The notes beneath the pieces were generated by a model. The model worked only from the letters and a program-made list of their open reading frames with translations. It made no database searches and was not told where the DNA came from. This document shows, piece by piece, positions 1 through 9,399 of a stretch of DNA of 64,000 nucleotides (position 1 is the stretch's first letter; every line of letters begins with the position of its first letter). The translations under genes and the position numbers were made by a program. This DNA comes from Burkholderiaceae bacterium (GTDB taxonomy: Bacteria > Pseudomonadota > Gammaproteobacteria > Burkholderiales > Burkholderiaceae_B): the NCBI GenBank assembly GCA_023653055.1, contig JAMNXR010000015.1, positions 22,822-86,821 on the forward strand, read 5' to 3'.

Positions 1-1
1 T

Positions 2-49
2 GGCGTGGGCATTCCTACACTGCGCAAGAGCCAAACCGGCTCGATCTGA
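2..49 (+). CDS. 3' end of an upstream gene (partial)
   Basis: A reading frame entering from the left edge ends in TGA at 47-49, just before the Shine-Dalgarno-like gaggaga of the next gene. Only the last 15 codons are visible (ending TLRKSQTGSI), too few to name a family. The short gap to the thiolase suggests one transcription unit. Another frame could be the real one, so confidence is low. Confidence 0.35.
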   Translation, partial: GVGIPTLRKSQTGSI

Positions 50-59
50 GGAGACAGAG

Positions 60-1226
60 ATGAAACAACCGTATATCGTTGGCTGGGGACACACGCCCTT
101 CGGCAAGCTCGACAATATGGACTTTGACCAACTGATTCGTGAGGCCGCATTGCCGGCCATTGCGAGCGCAGGACTCGAGCCTGGCGATATCGACGGAATT
201 TTTGTCGGTCACTTTAATGCGGGTTTTGTACAACAAGACTTCAGCGCCGCACTCATGAGCATCGCGATTCCTGAGTTTCGTCACACACCGGCTGTCCGCA
301 TGGAAAACGCGTGTGCAACAGGCTCAGCGGCGATCTGGGCCGCTCTGGATGCGCTAGCAAGCGGACGTATTAAACGCGCACTCGTCGTTGGCATGGAGAA
401 AATGAACACCCTGCCAAACAAAGAGATTGGCGACATTTTGCTCAAGGCATCATTCGTCAAAGAAGAAGGCCACACTGAAGGTGGCTTCGCTGGGGTCTTT
501 GGTCAAATTGCAGGTCAGTACTTTGAGCGCTTTGGAGATCAATCAGATGCCTTGGCGGCAATCTCTGCAAAAAATCACGCCAACGGCATGCACAACCCAT
601 ATGCCCATATGCGTCGGGATTTAGGATTTGATTTTTGTCGGACACCTTCCGAGAAAAATCCTTTTGTCGCAGGACCGCTCAAACGTTCGGATTGCTCGCT
701 CGTATCCGACGGAGCCGCGGCTCTCGTGTTATCGAATGAACCCTTGGCAGGTGCCAAAGTTCCAGCCGTTCGGTGGCGCTCCCGGACTCATGTCAACGAG
801 TTTCTACCTCTTTCAAAACGCGATGCAACGCGCTTTGAGGGTGCTGCGTTGGCTTGGCAAAAAGGGCTTGCCAATGCAGGGAATACGCTCAACGATTTGA
901 AGTTTGTCGAAACCCACGACTGCTTTACGATCGCCGAAATGCTGGAATACGAAGCCATGGGACTAGCACCTCACGGTCAGGGTGCACGCGTGATTCTTGA
1001 GGGCGTCACGACCAAGGATGGCAAGCTTCCTGTCAATCCTTCTGGCGGACTCAAATCTCGCGGCCACCCTATCGGCGCCACGGGTGTTTCACAGCATGTC
1101 ATGGCTGCTATGCAACTTTCAGGGACCGCGGGGGATATGCAGATTCCTGGCGCCCATATGGGTGCAGTCTTTAATATGGGCGGTGCAGCGGTCGCCAACT
1201 ACCTGAGCGTGCTGGAGTCTACGTGA
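60..1226 (+). CDS. SCP-x-like thiolase family protein
   Basis: This 388-residue thiolase-fold protein belongs to the SCP-2/sterol-carrier-type acetyl-CoA acetyltransferases. It would cleave or form 3-oxoacyl-CoA, or a related acyl-CoA, in the cytoplasm. The nucleophilic Cys is in MENACATGSA (about C85) and the catalytic His in GHPIGATG near residue 334. The C-terminal segment reads FNMGGAAVAN instead of the Cys-containing CxGGG motif of classical thiolases, as is common in the SCP-x-like group, so its exact chemistry is uncertain. The ATG at 60 follows a good ribosome site (gaggaga). Its stop overlaps the GTG start of the acyl-CoA synthetase, so the two are probably co-translated in a catabolic operon whose substrate cannot be read from sequence. 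Confidence 0.85.
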   Translation: MKQPYIVGWGHTPFGKLDNMDFDQLIREAALPAIASAGLEPGDIDGIFVGHFNAGFVQQDFSAALMSIAIPEFRHTPAVRMENACATGSAAIWAALDALASGRIKRALVVGMEKMNTLPNKEIGDILLKASFVKEEGHTEGGFAGVFGQIAGQYFERFGDQSDALAAISAKNHANGMHNPYAHMRRDLGFDFCRTPSEKNPFVAGPLKRSDCSLVSDGAAALVLSNEPLAGAKVPAVRWRSRTHVNEFLPLSKRDATRFEGAALAWQKGLANAGNTLNDLKFVETHDCFTIAEMLEYEAMGLAPHGQGARVILEGVTTKDGKLPVNPSGGLKSRGHPIGATGVSQHVMAAMQLSGTAGDMQIPGAHMGAVFNMGGAAVANYLSVLEST

Positions 1227-2815
1227 ACGCTGCGCAGTCCATGAACTTGGGGCGGTTACTCACCCATACCGCCCGCTTGTATCCGCAACGTCCGGCTTTA
1301 ATCCTGCACGAACAGACGTGGAACTGGCAACAAATCAACGAGCGTGTCAATGCCATGGTCAGCGCCTTGCGCGCGCTTGGTATCAAAAAGGGGGACCGCA
1401 TTCTGTTGCAGTCCAGGAATAATCTCCAGACCTTTGAAAACAGTTGGACCGCGTTCAAACTTGGCTGTGTTTGGGTACCGACTAATTTTCGACTGACGCC
1501 ACCAGAGGTCGCTTATCTCGGCGCATCAAGCGGCGCTGTTGTCATGATTGTGGAGGATTGCTTTCACGCGCATACAGACGCAGTCAAAGCGGCCTCGGAC
1601 AGTTTGAAACATATTATTGTGATTGGTCAGCCCCGGCCGGAAGAGTTGTCCTACGAAGCCTTGATCACCCAACATCTCGGGGCGACTGACGCAGAGGAAA
1701 CTGTCACCTATGACGATCCTCTTTGGTTTTTTTACACGTCAGGCACAACCGGAAAACCTAAGGCAGGTATCCTCACGCACGGGCAGATGGCGTTTGTCGT
1801 CAACAATCATCTAGCAGACCTGATCCCTGGCACAACGGAAGAAGACTGCTCGATTGCAGTGGCCCCTCTTTCGCACGGTGCGGGCATTCACGCCCTGCTC
1901 AACGTCGCGCGGGGCGCTGCAACCATTTTATTACCAAGCGAAAAGCTTGACCCAGCCGTTTTTTGGCAAGCGGTAGAGCGTTATCGCGTGACCAATCTGT
2001 TTACGGTCCCGACCATCATCAAAATGCTGGTAGAGCACCCTGCTGTTGATGCCTATGATCACAGTTCTTTGCGATACGTGATTTATGCAGGGGCTCCCAT
2101 GTATCGGGCTGATCAGAAACTCGCATTGCACAAGCTCGGCAAGGTCCTTGTTCAATATTTCGGTTTAGGCGAGGTCACAGGAAACATTACCGTTCTCCCC
2201 CGCGAAATGCACAGCGCGGATGATGCGGACCCCAATGCAAATATTGGCTCTTGCGGTCGTCCACGGGTAGGAATGGAAGTTGCCATCCTGAACGACAAAC
2301 TTGAGTCTGTTCCGGCAGGCGAAATCGGTGAAATCTGTTGCCGTGGTCCTGCGGTATTTGCTGGGTATCATGGCAATGCAGAAGCCACCACCAAAGCGTT
2401 GCGAGGCGGTTGGTTTCACACGGGCGACCTCGGCCGCATGGACGCACGCGGCTTGCTCTACATCACGGGTCGCGAATCGGACATGTATATTTCGGGTGGT
2501 TCGAACGTCTATCCCCGCGAAGTGGAAGAAGTACTACTTACACACCCAGGGGTCGCGGAAATCGCCATCCTAGGTGTTCCAGATGAAAAGTGGGGAGAAA
2601 TTGGTGTGGCCGTCATTGTGAGGCGTGATGGTACACCTAGCGTTGAGGCACCTGAGTTGCTCGGTCATCTCGAAGGACGATGCGCCAAGTATCGCTGGCC
2701 TAGGCATTTTGTATTCTGGGAGTCGATGCCCAAATCCGGTTACGGAAAAATCGTTAAAAAAGATATCAAAGCGCTGTTAATCGAGCGCGGCGAAATCACT
2801 GTCGTTACTCAATAA
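1223..2815 (+). CDS. Acyl-CoA synthetase (AMP-forming ligase)
   Basis: A 530-residue ANL-family enzyme that activates a carboxylic acid to its acyl-adenylate and then the CoA thioester. The P-loop-like motif YTSGTTGKPKAG is near residues 172-183. The hinge-region signature GWFHTGDLGR and the C-terminal catalytic lysine in SGYGKIVKKD are both present, so it looks active. The GTG at 1223 overlaps the thiolase TGA (GTGA); an in-frame ATG at 1241 is an alternative start. Together with the thiolase and the following 2-hydroxyacid dehydrogenase it suggests degradation of an organic acid through CoA esters. Substrate chain length is not predictable here. Confidence 0.9.
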   Translation: MNAAQSMNLGRLLTHTARLYPQRPALILHEQTWNWQQINERVNAMVSALRALGIKKGDRILLQSRNNLQTFENSWTAFKLGCVWVPTNFRLTPPEVAYLGASSGAVVMIVEDCFHAHTDAVKAASDSLKHIIVIGQPRPEELSYEALITQHLGATDAEETVTYDDPLWFFYTSGTTGKPKAGILTHGQMAFVVNNHLADLIPGTTEEDCSIAVAPLSHGAGIHALLNVARGAATILLPSEKLDPAVFWQAVERYRVTNLFTVPTIIKMLVEHPAVDAYDHSSLRYVIYAGAPMYRADQKLALHKLGKVLVQYFGLGEVTGNITVLPREMHSADDADPNANIGSCGRPRVGMEVAILNDKLESVPAGEIGEICCRGPAVFAGYHGNAEATTKALRGGWFHTGDLGRMDARGLLYITGRESDMYISGGSNVYPREVEEVLLTHPGVAEIAILGVPDEKWGEIGVAVIVRRDGTPSVEAPELLGHLEGRCAKYRWPRHFVFWESMPKSGYGKIVKKDIKALLIERGEITVVTQ

Positions 2816-2844
2816 TCACCTTCACTAGATTGCTCTCGATTCAC

Positions 2845-3822
2845 ATGCAGCCTCACATTGTTTTTCTCACGCCCATGGCGACACCGACGATTGACGTCGT
2901 ACGCACACTCAAGCCCGCAGGTTTCACCATTGCGTTTGCGCAAACAAATGACTGCGCCGAACACCTTGAGATCGCGCGCAATGCCGATGTGATCATGGCG
3001 GCGGGAACGTTTGTTACCGCCGAGATGATCGCACAGGCTCCTCGCTTAAAGCTGATTCAGAAATGGGGAATAGGCGTGGATAAAATTGATCTTGATGCGG
3101 CTCGGCGCGCCGGAGTCACTGTTGCCATTACTGCAGGGGCTACGTCCATTCCTGTTTCTGAGCATACCTTGATGCTGATGTTGGCCACCTCGCGCCGACT
3201 GCCACTCGCGCACCGCAGCTTACAAGAAAGCAAATGGATCGCCTCAGAGCTTCGTACCGTCTGTGCCAAACTGGATGGCAAAACCGTCGGACTATTTGGC
3301 TTTGGCAACATCGCGCGCTTTGTTGCAAAACGCCTCAGTGGCTTTGACGTCAATATTCTCTACCATAGCCGTTCGCGCCTAGATTCCGCAATCGAACAGC
3401 AATTTAACGTGCGCTACGTAGACTTTGATACCCTGCTCTCACAAAGCGACATTTTGAGTCTGCACGCCCCACTCACCGAACAAACCAAGCACCTCTTTAA
3501 TGCCCACACGTTTAACAAGATGAAACGTGGTGCGATGTTGATTAATACCGCGAGAGGTGAGCTAATCGACGAGGCCGCTTTGGTGGATGCTTTACGCTCA
3601 GGTCAACTATCGAGCGCCGGTCTTGATACCTTTGAAGGTGAGCCTCCCCGTGCCGACCATCCCTTGCTCCACATGGATCAGGTCGTCGCCACCCCCCATT
3701 CGGCGGGCGGCGTGTATGACAACGTTCCACACATCGTGGGTCATATGTTCCGCAATATAGAGCTTTATTTCAACAATCAAACGCTAGATGCTGCTGACCT
3801 CATCGTGTCACCCTCGCACTAG
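2845..3822 (+). CDS. D-2-hydroxyacid dehydrogenase
   Basis: A member of the NAD-dependent D-isomer-specific 2-hydroxyacid dehydrogenase family (phosphoglycerate dehydrogenase-like). It should interconvert a 2-oxoacid and a D-2-hydroxyacid. The Rossmann motif GLFGFGNIARFVAKRL is visible, followed by the catalytic Arg in NTARGELID, the Glu in DTFEGEPP and the His in ATPHSAGG. The frame opens at a TTG at 2830, but the ATG at 2845 (MQPHIVFLTP) matches the usual N-terminus. It sits between the acyl-CoA synthetase and a class II aldolase, supporting a role in the same catabolic unit. A paralogue lies at 13186-14109. Confidence 0.88.
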   Translation: MQPHIVFLTPMATPTIDVVRTLKPAGFTIAFAQTNDCAEHLEIARNADVIMAAGTFVTAEMIAQAPRLKLIQKWGIGVDKIDLDAARRAGVTVAITAGATSIPVSEHTLMLMLATSRRLPLAHRSLQESKWIASELRTVCAKLDGKTVGLFGFGNIARFVAKRLSGFDVNILYHSRSRLDSAIEQQFNVRYVDFDTLLSQSDILSLHAPLTEQTKHLFNAHTFNKMKRGAMLINTARGELIDEAALVDALRSGQLSSAGLDTFEGEPPRADHPLLHMDQVVATPHSAGGVYDNVPHIVGHMFRNIELYFNNQTLDAADLIVSPSH

Positions 3823-3855
3823 GGTAAGATTTCAATAGAAAATAAACAGGAGATT

Positions 3856-4647
3856 ATGGTGAGCGGCAAATTTTCTACACAGTTTGAGCCCCTAAATGGC
3901 AAGGTCAGCTCTGAAGAGTGGGAAACGCGCGTGACGCTTGCGGCTTGCTATCGTTTGATGGACAAGTACGGCATGACCGATATGATTTACAACCATATCA
4001 CTGCTCGCATTCCTGGCACAGAAGATTTGTTGATTAACCTGTATGGCTTGCTCTACAAGGAAATCACTGCATCGAGTCTGGTCCGCATCACTGTCGAAGG
4101 TGAGATTGTACGTAAGCCCGACACAGACTACGGCATCAACAAAAGCGGCTATGTGATCCATGGTTGCATCCATACAGCTCGACCCGATATCGGCTGCGTC
4201 ATTCATACGCATACACGCGCCGGAATGGCTGTGGCGTCGATGGAGTGTGGTTTGTTGCCGATGACGCAAACATCGAGTCGCTTTAACAACCACATCGGTT
4301 ACCACGACTTTAATGGACCGGCGATTGATTTAGCGGAGCGTGAGAGCCTTGTACAGGACTTAGGTCAGCATAACGCCTTGATTTTGCGTAATCATGGTTT
4401 ATTAACCAGCGGCGCTTCTGTCCCTCAGGCCTTTAACTTAATGTATCAACTTGAGATGTCTTGCCGTGCGCAAGTCGATGCGATGGCAGCCGGTGCGGCC
4501 TTATCGCTCCCACCCAAAGAAATTTTAGAGAAATCCGCACACCTGTATCAACCTGGTGTGCGTCGACCCTATGGAGAGCTCGAGTGGCACGCCATGCTCA
4601 GGCTCTTGGATGCAGAGCCGGGCGGCTACCCGCTCTATACGTCTTAA
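3856..4647 (+). CDS. Class II aldolase/adducin family protein
   Basis: A 263-residue protein of the zinc-dependent class II aldolase/adducin family, which covers sugar-phosphate aldolases, epimerases and decarboxylases. Metal-binding histidines are visible in CVIHTHTRAGMA and in ILRNHGLLTSG. The start ATG at 3856 has a strong ribosome site (aggaga) 5-6 bases upstream. It is last in the rightward 0.06-4.65 kb run and is followed at once by a hairpin terminator. The substrate is unknown; proteobacterial members of this subgroup are often annotated only to family level. Confidence 0.87.
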   Translation: MVSGKFSTQFEPLNGKVSSEEWETRVTLAACYRLMDKYGMTDMIYNHITARIPGTEDLLINLYGLLYKEITASSLVRITVEGEIVRKPDTDYGINKSGYVIHGCIHTARPDIGCVIHTHTRAGMAVASMECGLLPMTQTSSRFNNHIGYHDFNGPAIDLAERESLVQDLGQHNALILRNHGLLTSGASVPQAFNLMYQLEMSCRAQVDAMAAGAALSLPPKEILEKSAHLYQPGVRRPYGELEWHAMLRLLDAEPGGYPLYTS

Positions 4648-4659
4648 TTCACTTCGCTC

Positions 4660-4685
4660 AAAAATGCCCTCACGGGCATTTTTTA
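4660..4685. terminator. Bidirectional hairpin terminator
   Basis: The stem AAATGCCC / GGGCATTT with loop TCAC is flanked by A's on the left and T's on the right, so it can act in both directions. It lies between the convergent class II aldolase gene (+) and the CMD-family gene (-), and it overlaps the TAA stop of the latter at 4683-4685. Confidence 0.85.
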
Positions 4686-5207
4686 TCGGACGTCGTGCGA
4701 ATGAATTTGCAAGGCTTCCAAAAAGCGTGAAACCATGTTGTAAGCGCCGATGGTCGCCGTCAACTCGACGATCAGGCGCTCGCTCAGCAGTGCCTTGACA
4801 CCTGCAAACACTTCGGGAGAGACATGAATCTCTTTGGTCATTGCATCCGCATACGCGAGCACGGCACGCTGTGTCGGATCAAACTGTTTGGACGCCTGCC
4901 ACTCAACTAAATCATCGAGTTGTGCTTGAGTGACGCCCTCACGCAAGGCAATCGGCGCATGTTGTTCTGCTTCGTAGGGTGCGCCGTTCACAATTGCAAT
5001 CCGCATAATCACAAGCTCGCGCAACGCACCAGGCAAAGAACTTTGCTGACGAATAGCAGTGAGATAGTTAAGCCAGCCACTTGCCACAGGAGGGCTATGC
5101 AACAGCATCTGATAAAGATGCAAGACGCTGCCGCGCTCTGCGGTGATCCGGTCAACCAAGGGTTTTGCTTCGGGATTGCTTAAGTCTGCGTAAGGAATGC
5201 GAGCCAT
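4683..5207 (-). CDS. Carboxymuconolactone decarboxylase (AhpD-like) family protein
   Basis: A 174-residue all-helical protein of the CMD/AhpD-like family. The core LRELVIMRIAIVNGAPYEAEQHAPIALREG carries the conserved Glu and His pair but no CxxC, so it resembles the decarboxylase-like or uncharacterised members and not the redox-active AhpD peroxidases. It starts 30 bases after the 3-hydroxyisobutyrate dehydrogenase-like gene on the same strand and is probably the last gene of that operon. Function is known only at family level. Confidence 0.8.
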   Translation of the reverse strand: MARIPYADLSNPEAKPLVDRITAERGSVLHLYQMLLHSPPVASGWLNYLTAIRQQSSLPGALRELVIMRIAIVNGAPYEAEQHAPIALREGVTQAQLDDLVEWQASKQFDPTQRAVLAYADAMTKEIHVSPEVFAGVKALLSERLIVELTATIGAYNMVSRFLEALQIHSHDVR

Positions 5208-5236
5208 GGAATTGTTCTCAACAGAATAAAAATAAC

Positions 5237-6145
5237 CTAAGGTTTATCAGTGTAGTTGCGGATCACGGCAGAGTCATCTTGCCGGCCATGACCATGACTA
5301 CTTGCCTCGATAAATTGTAAAAATGCCGCGTGCGCCATTGACGCAGGAAACGTCGACTGACGCGCACTATCCAGAACGAGCCCCAAATCTTTGACAAAAA
5401 TGTCAACAGCAGACGCGACATCATCAAAAGATTCCGTGACCATGCGAGGACCGCGATCGGCCAACATCCAACTCGAAGCCGTTCCACTTTTGAGAATCTC
5501 AAGCGAAGTATCAAGAGGTAAACCATTGCGCTTTGCCATGGCGAGTGCTTCAGCAGCGGCGGCAATGTGCACGCCACAGAGCAATTGATTGATCACTTTC
5601 ATCTGGCTGCCTTTACCTGCTTCGCTACCAAGTGAAAAAATGTTGCCACCGAAACTCGACAATACGGGTTTTACACGCTCACAAATAGCTGGGTCACCTG
5701 CCATCATCACCGTCAACGTGCCGTTTAACGCGCCATTCTTGCCACCACTAACAGGGGCATCTACAAGATGAATCTTGAGTTTTGCCAACCTTTGTGAGAG
5801 GTCTTTGACATACTTGGGAGGCATAGTGCTGCAGGCGATAAACACTGAGTCGGGTTTCATTGTGGCCGCGAGACCTTGTTCCCCAAACAGTACATCCTCG
5901 GTTTGCGCATCGTTGACAACAAAACTTACAATCACGTCGCATTCACTTGTCATGGCGATTGGGGTCTGAGCGATATGACCACCGATTGAAGTTAACCATG
6001 TCAACGATTCCGGATTGACATCACGGCCCAGCAGCTTAAAGCCACTCTTAATCAGATTGAGTGCGACGCCCCGCCCCATGACACCCAAACCGACTAAACC
6101 AACAGAGGCTCCGCTCTGGATGCTGGATGGATTCATTTTCTGCAT
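5237..6145 (-). CDS. NAD(P)-dependent 3-hydroxyisobutyrate dehydrogenase-family protein
   Basis: A 302-residue beta-hydroxyacid dehydrogenase (3-hydroxyisobutyrate, tartronate-semialdehyde or 6-phosphogluconate-type family). The N-terminal Rossmann motif GLVGLGVMGRGVALNL is visible, followed by the substrate-binding signature DAPVSGGKNGALNGTL and the catalytic lysine region GKGSQMKVINQLL. The first ATG is at 6145; ATG 6136 (MNPSSIQ) is also possible. It begins only 17 bases after the RND pump stop, so it may be read through from the efflux operon, although a metabolic link is not obvious. The precise substrate is not determined. Confidence 0.87.
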   Translation of the reverse strand: MQKMNPSSIQSGASVGLVGLGVMGRGVALNLIKSGFKLLGRDVNPESLTWLTSIGGHIAQTPIAMTSECDVIVSFVVNDAQTEDVLFGEQGLAATMKPDSVFIACSTMPPKYVKDLSQRLAKLKIHLVDAPVSGGKNGALNGTLTVMMAGDPAICERVKPVLSSFGGNIFSLGSEAGKGSQMKVINQLLCGVHIAAAAEALAMAKRNGLPLDTSLEILKSGTASSWMLADRGPRMVTESFDDVASAVDIFVKDLGLVLDSARQSTFPASMAHAAFLQFIEASSHGHGRQDDSAVIRNYTDKP

Positions 6146-6162
6146 GCTCCGCTAAAGGTGCG

Positions 6163-9100
6163 TTAACTCTGGGATTGATTTGGGGTCGAACTCTCTTGCG
6201 CCTGGGCTTTCTCAGCAGCCATCGCACGCTCATGCGCCGCTAAGCGGGCGGCGACTTTTGCATCGTGCTTCGCTTGCCGCTTTTCTACCCAAGTTTGAAT
6301 TTCAACATAAAACACCGGTACCAATGCCACGGCCAAACACGTCGAGGCAATCATTCCGCTAAATACGGTAATACCAATCGACACTCGGGCAGCGGCTCCG
6401 GCGCCAGAGGCCGTAAGAAGCGGTACAACGCCTAAAATAAATGCAATCGAGGTCATGACAATCGGACGGAAACGCTCGTGTGAAGCTTTCAGTGCCGCTT
6501 CAACAGCACTTAAGCCTTTTTTCTGCTCTTCAAGCGCAACCTCTACGATCAAAATCGCGTTTTTGGAGGCGAGCGCAATCATCAGTACCAAACCAATTTG
6601 TACGTAAATGTTGTTTGCCAACCCCGTGCCCATCAGTGCAAGTACAGTCCCCACCAACGCCAACGGCACAGCCAGAATGACGGAAATCGGAGCAGCCCAA
6701 GACTCGTACTGCGCGGCCAGAACCAAGTAAACAAGCAAAATGGAGAGCGCAAAGACCAAGACGACAGTATTTCCAACCAGCTTTTCCTGGTAAGACATCG
6801 CGGTCCACTCAAAGCTGGCAGATTCTGGAAGCGTGTTGCGCGCCAAATCCTCGAGTGCAGTAATCACCTGCCCCGAGCTAAATCCGTCCGCTGCAGCACC
6901 CAAGATCGCGGCCGTCGGATAGATGTTGTATTGAGAGGCAATGGCGGGTCCCGTTGTCTCGGTAATCTCAATGAAAGATCCCATCGGGACCATATTGCCG
7001 GATTTGTTTTTCACGTACAGACGCGAAATCTGATCCGGGTTCATCCGACTGTTGCCATCCGCTTGCAGAAAAACCTGATACGTCTGACCATATCTAAAAA
7101 ATTGATTGACGTAAGTCGAGCCAAGCGACGCTTGCAGCACATCGTAGGCATCTCCTAGGGAAACCCCTAAGGTTTCCGCTCTGGACGGGTTGAACGTCAG
7201 CTTTAACTGAGGAACGTTATTTCTGAAAGGTGTAAAGATCGCCATGATTTCCGAACGCTTTCTCGCCTCGGCCAGAAAGTCCTCGGTGATTTTCTCAAGC
7301 TTTTTAAAATCATTGCTGCCGTCGATCAGCTGCAACTGCATTTGGAAACCGCCAGATAAACCAAGGCCGGGGATCGCGGGAGGCAGCAACACGTTGGCGC
7401 TGACTTCTTGAATAGATTTCAAAGATTGCGTCATCCCGAGGAAAATGGACTTGAGGTCCTCGCCTTTACCGCGCTCTGCCCAGGGCTTCAAAATGACATA
7501 CATGACACCCGTGTTTGACTGCGAACTGTTGTTGCTCAGCGCATTCACCCCGCCAATCGACACCACCTGCTTCACACCTGGTACTTTTTCAACGGCCGTG
7601 ACCACCTTGGCCATGCCGGCCTGCGTACGCGCTAAGGCCGCCGCATCGGGCAGCTGCACCGCGACAACAAGATAACCCTGATCCTCATTTGGAATGAATC
7701 CAGTTGGTAAGCGAATCAATCCAATAATCGCGCCAACAATCAACACCAAGCCACATAAGGACGTTATTTTTCGGTTGTCCATCAAGTGGCGCATCAGCCT
7801 GGCATACCACGCAGATATCTTTTCGAACACCTGATCAAACTTGACGAAGAACCAATTCTTTTTAGCGCCAGGCAGCTTTGGCGTAATAAATTGCGCTGCC
7901 TGCGTGGGTTTGAGCGTCACCGCATTAATGCCGCTAATGAGCGCCGTCGCGGCAATCACCAATGCAAACTGACGATACATCTGTCCAGTGATACCCGCAA
8001 TAAACGAAGCAGGTAAAAATACAGCCATCAATACCAACGTAATACCGATAATCGGCCCCAGCAACTCGGTCATCGCATTGATCGCACCTTGGCGCGGGGT
8101 TTGCCCTAGCTCAACCTTTTTGGCTACGCCCTCGACCACCACGATCGCATCATCCACCACAATTCCGATACACAGCACGATCGCAAAAAGCGTCAATAGA
8201 TTGATCGAAAAACCCATCCCCGCCATGCATGCAAACGCCCCAATGATCGTTACTGGAACCGTGGTGGCGGGCACTAACGTCGCACGCCAATCTTGCAAAA
8301 ACAGCATGATGACCAGCAGCACCAAGATGCCCGCCTCAAACAGCGTGTGATACACCTCAGTAATAGAAGCCGTCACAAACATTGTCGTGTCAAAAGGAAT
8401 CTCCCACTTAATTTCTTTGGGGAACGTCTTGGAAATCTTCTCCATCTCCGCTTTGACAGCCTTGGCAACATCAATCGCATTGGCGGCCGGAAGCTGATAA
8501 ATCGCAATCCCGCCGGCAGGCTTGTCGCCTAAGCGGAAAAACTGACTGTAATTTTGGCTGCCCATTTCAATGCGCGCCACGTCTTTCAAACGCGTCAGCT
8601 CGCCTTGATCATTTGTCTTGAGCAAAATTTGTTCGAACTGCTCTGGCGTTTCAAGCGCACTGGTGACATTGAGTGTCAGCTGAAAGTCTTGCCCCATCGG
8701 GACGGGTGGCGCCCCCACCTGGCCAGCTGCCAACATCACGTTTTGTCGACTGATCGCCGTCGAAACATCGCTCGGCGTCAAGTTGCGCATTTTAAGTTGC
8801 GCGGGATCCAGCCAGATCCGCATACTGTAATTGCCCACACCAAACACGTTCGCCGCCGCGACCCCTGGAATACGAGCCAGACGGTTTTGCAATTGCAGAT
8901 TGGCAAAGTTACTCAGGAACAGGGCATCGTGCTCGGGGTTACTCGAAGTCAGCGTGACAAACTGCAAAATAGACGTTGACTGGACCTTGGTGGTCACACC
9001 TTGCTTTTGCACGGCGAGTGGCAAAGAGGCCAGCGCGATCGCGACACGGTTCTGTACCGTCACCTGTGCCATATTGGGATCTGTGCCGACTTCGAAGGTC

Positions 9101-9378
9101 ACGGTCAGCGTGTAACGTCCATCGTTAGTCGAGTCTGACTGCATGTAGAGCATATTCTCTACACCGTTGACCTGATTTTCGATGTTACTTGCTACTAATT
9201 GCTGAACAATACTGGCGCTTGCACCAGGCCACATTGTGGTGACTTGCACCGTGGGTGGCGTCATGGGCGGGTATTGCGCGATCGGCAAACTAAAAATGGA
9301 AACTGCACCGATCAACATGGTGATCAACGCGATCACATTTCCAAGAACGGGGCGTTCGATGAAGAATTTAGAGAGCAT
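6163..9378 (-). CDS. RND efflux transporter permease, HAE1 family
   Basis: A 1071-residue inner-membrane proton-driven drug/hydrophobe exporter of the AcrB/MexB type. The N-terminus MLSKFFIERPVLGNVIALI is typical. The fourth membrane helix carries the paired aspartates of the proton relay in GIVVDDAIVVVE. Two periplasmic porter repeats are separated by the second half beginning around MDNRKITSLCGLVLIVGA, and the C-terminal SKNAILIVE region is conserved. Full length, with no break seen. It is third in the leftward operon outer membrane factor, adaptor, pump, with 21 bases separating it from the adaptor. Likely exports hydrophobic compounds; specificity is not readable. Confidence 0.95.
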   Translation of the reverse strand: MLSKFFIERPVLGNVIALITMLIGAVSIFSLPIAQYPPMTPPTVQVTTMWPGASASIVQQLVASNIENQVNGVENMLYMQSDSTNDGRYTLTVTFEVGTDPNMAQVTVQNRVAIALASLPLAVQKQGVTTKVQSTSILQFVTLTSSNPEHDALFLSNFANLQLQNRLARIPGVAAANVFGVGNYSMRIWLDPAQLKMRNLTPSDVSTAISRQNVMLAAGQVGAPPVPMGQDFQLTLNVTSALETPEQFEQILLKTNDQGELTRLKDVARIEMGSQNYSQFFRLGDKPAGGIAIYQLPAANAIDVAKAVKAEMEKISKTFPKEIKWEIPFDTTMFVTASITEVYHTLFEAGILVLLVIMLFLQDWRATLVPATTVPVTIIGAFACMAGMGFSINLLTLFAIVLCIGIVVDDAIVVVEGVAKKVELGQTPRQGAINAMTELLGPIIGITLVLMAVFLPASFIAGITGQMYRQFALVIAATALISGINAVTLKPTQAAQFITPKLPGAKKNWFFVKFDQVFEKISAWYARLMRHLMDNRKITSLCGLVLIVGAIIGLIRLPTGFIPNEDQGYLVVAVQLPDAAALARTQAGMAKVVTAVEKVPGVKQVVSIGGVNALSNNSSQSNTGVMYVILKPWAERGKGEDLKSIFLGMTQSLKSIQEVSANVLLPPAIPGLGLSGGFQMQLQLIDGSNDFKKLEKITEDFLAEARKRSEIMAIFTPFRNNVPQLKLTFNPSRAETLGVSLGDAYDVLQASLGSTYVNQFFRYGQTYQVFLQADGNSRMNPDQISRLYVKNKSGNMVPMGSFIEITETTGPAIASQYNIYPTAAILGAAADGFSSGQVITALEDLARNTLPESASFEWTAMSYQEKLVGNTVVLVFALSILLVYLVLAAQYESWAAPISVILAVPLALVGTVLALMGTGLANNIYVQIGLVLMIALASKNAILIVEVALEEQKKGLSAVEAALKASHERFRPIVMTSIAFILGVVPLLTASGAGAAARVSIGITVFSGMIASTCLAVALVPVFYVEIQTWVEKRQAKHDAKVAARLAAHERAMAAEKAQAQESSTPNQSQS

Positions 9379-9399
9379 GAATCGTCCTGTTGCCTGACT

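Noticed and set aside
8554..8979. Open plus-strand frame of 141 codons inside the RND pump gene
   Set aside because: It lies antisense to a fully conserved RND gene and its translation looks like composition noise. Such shadow frames were left out throughout.
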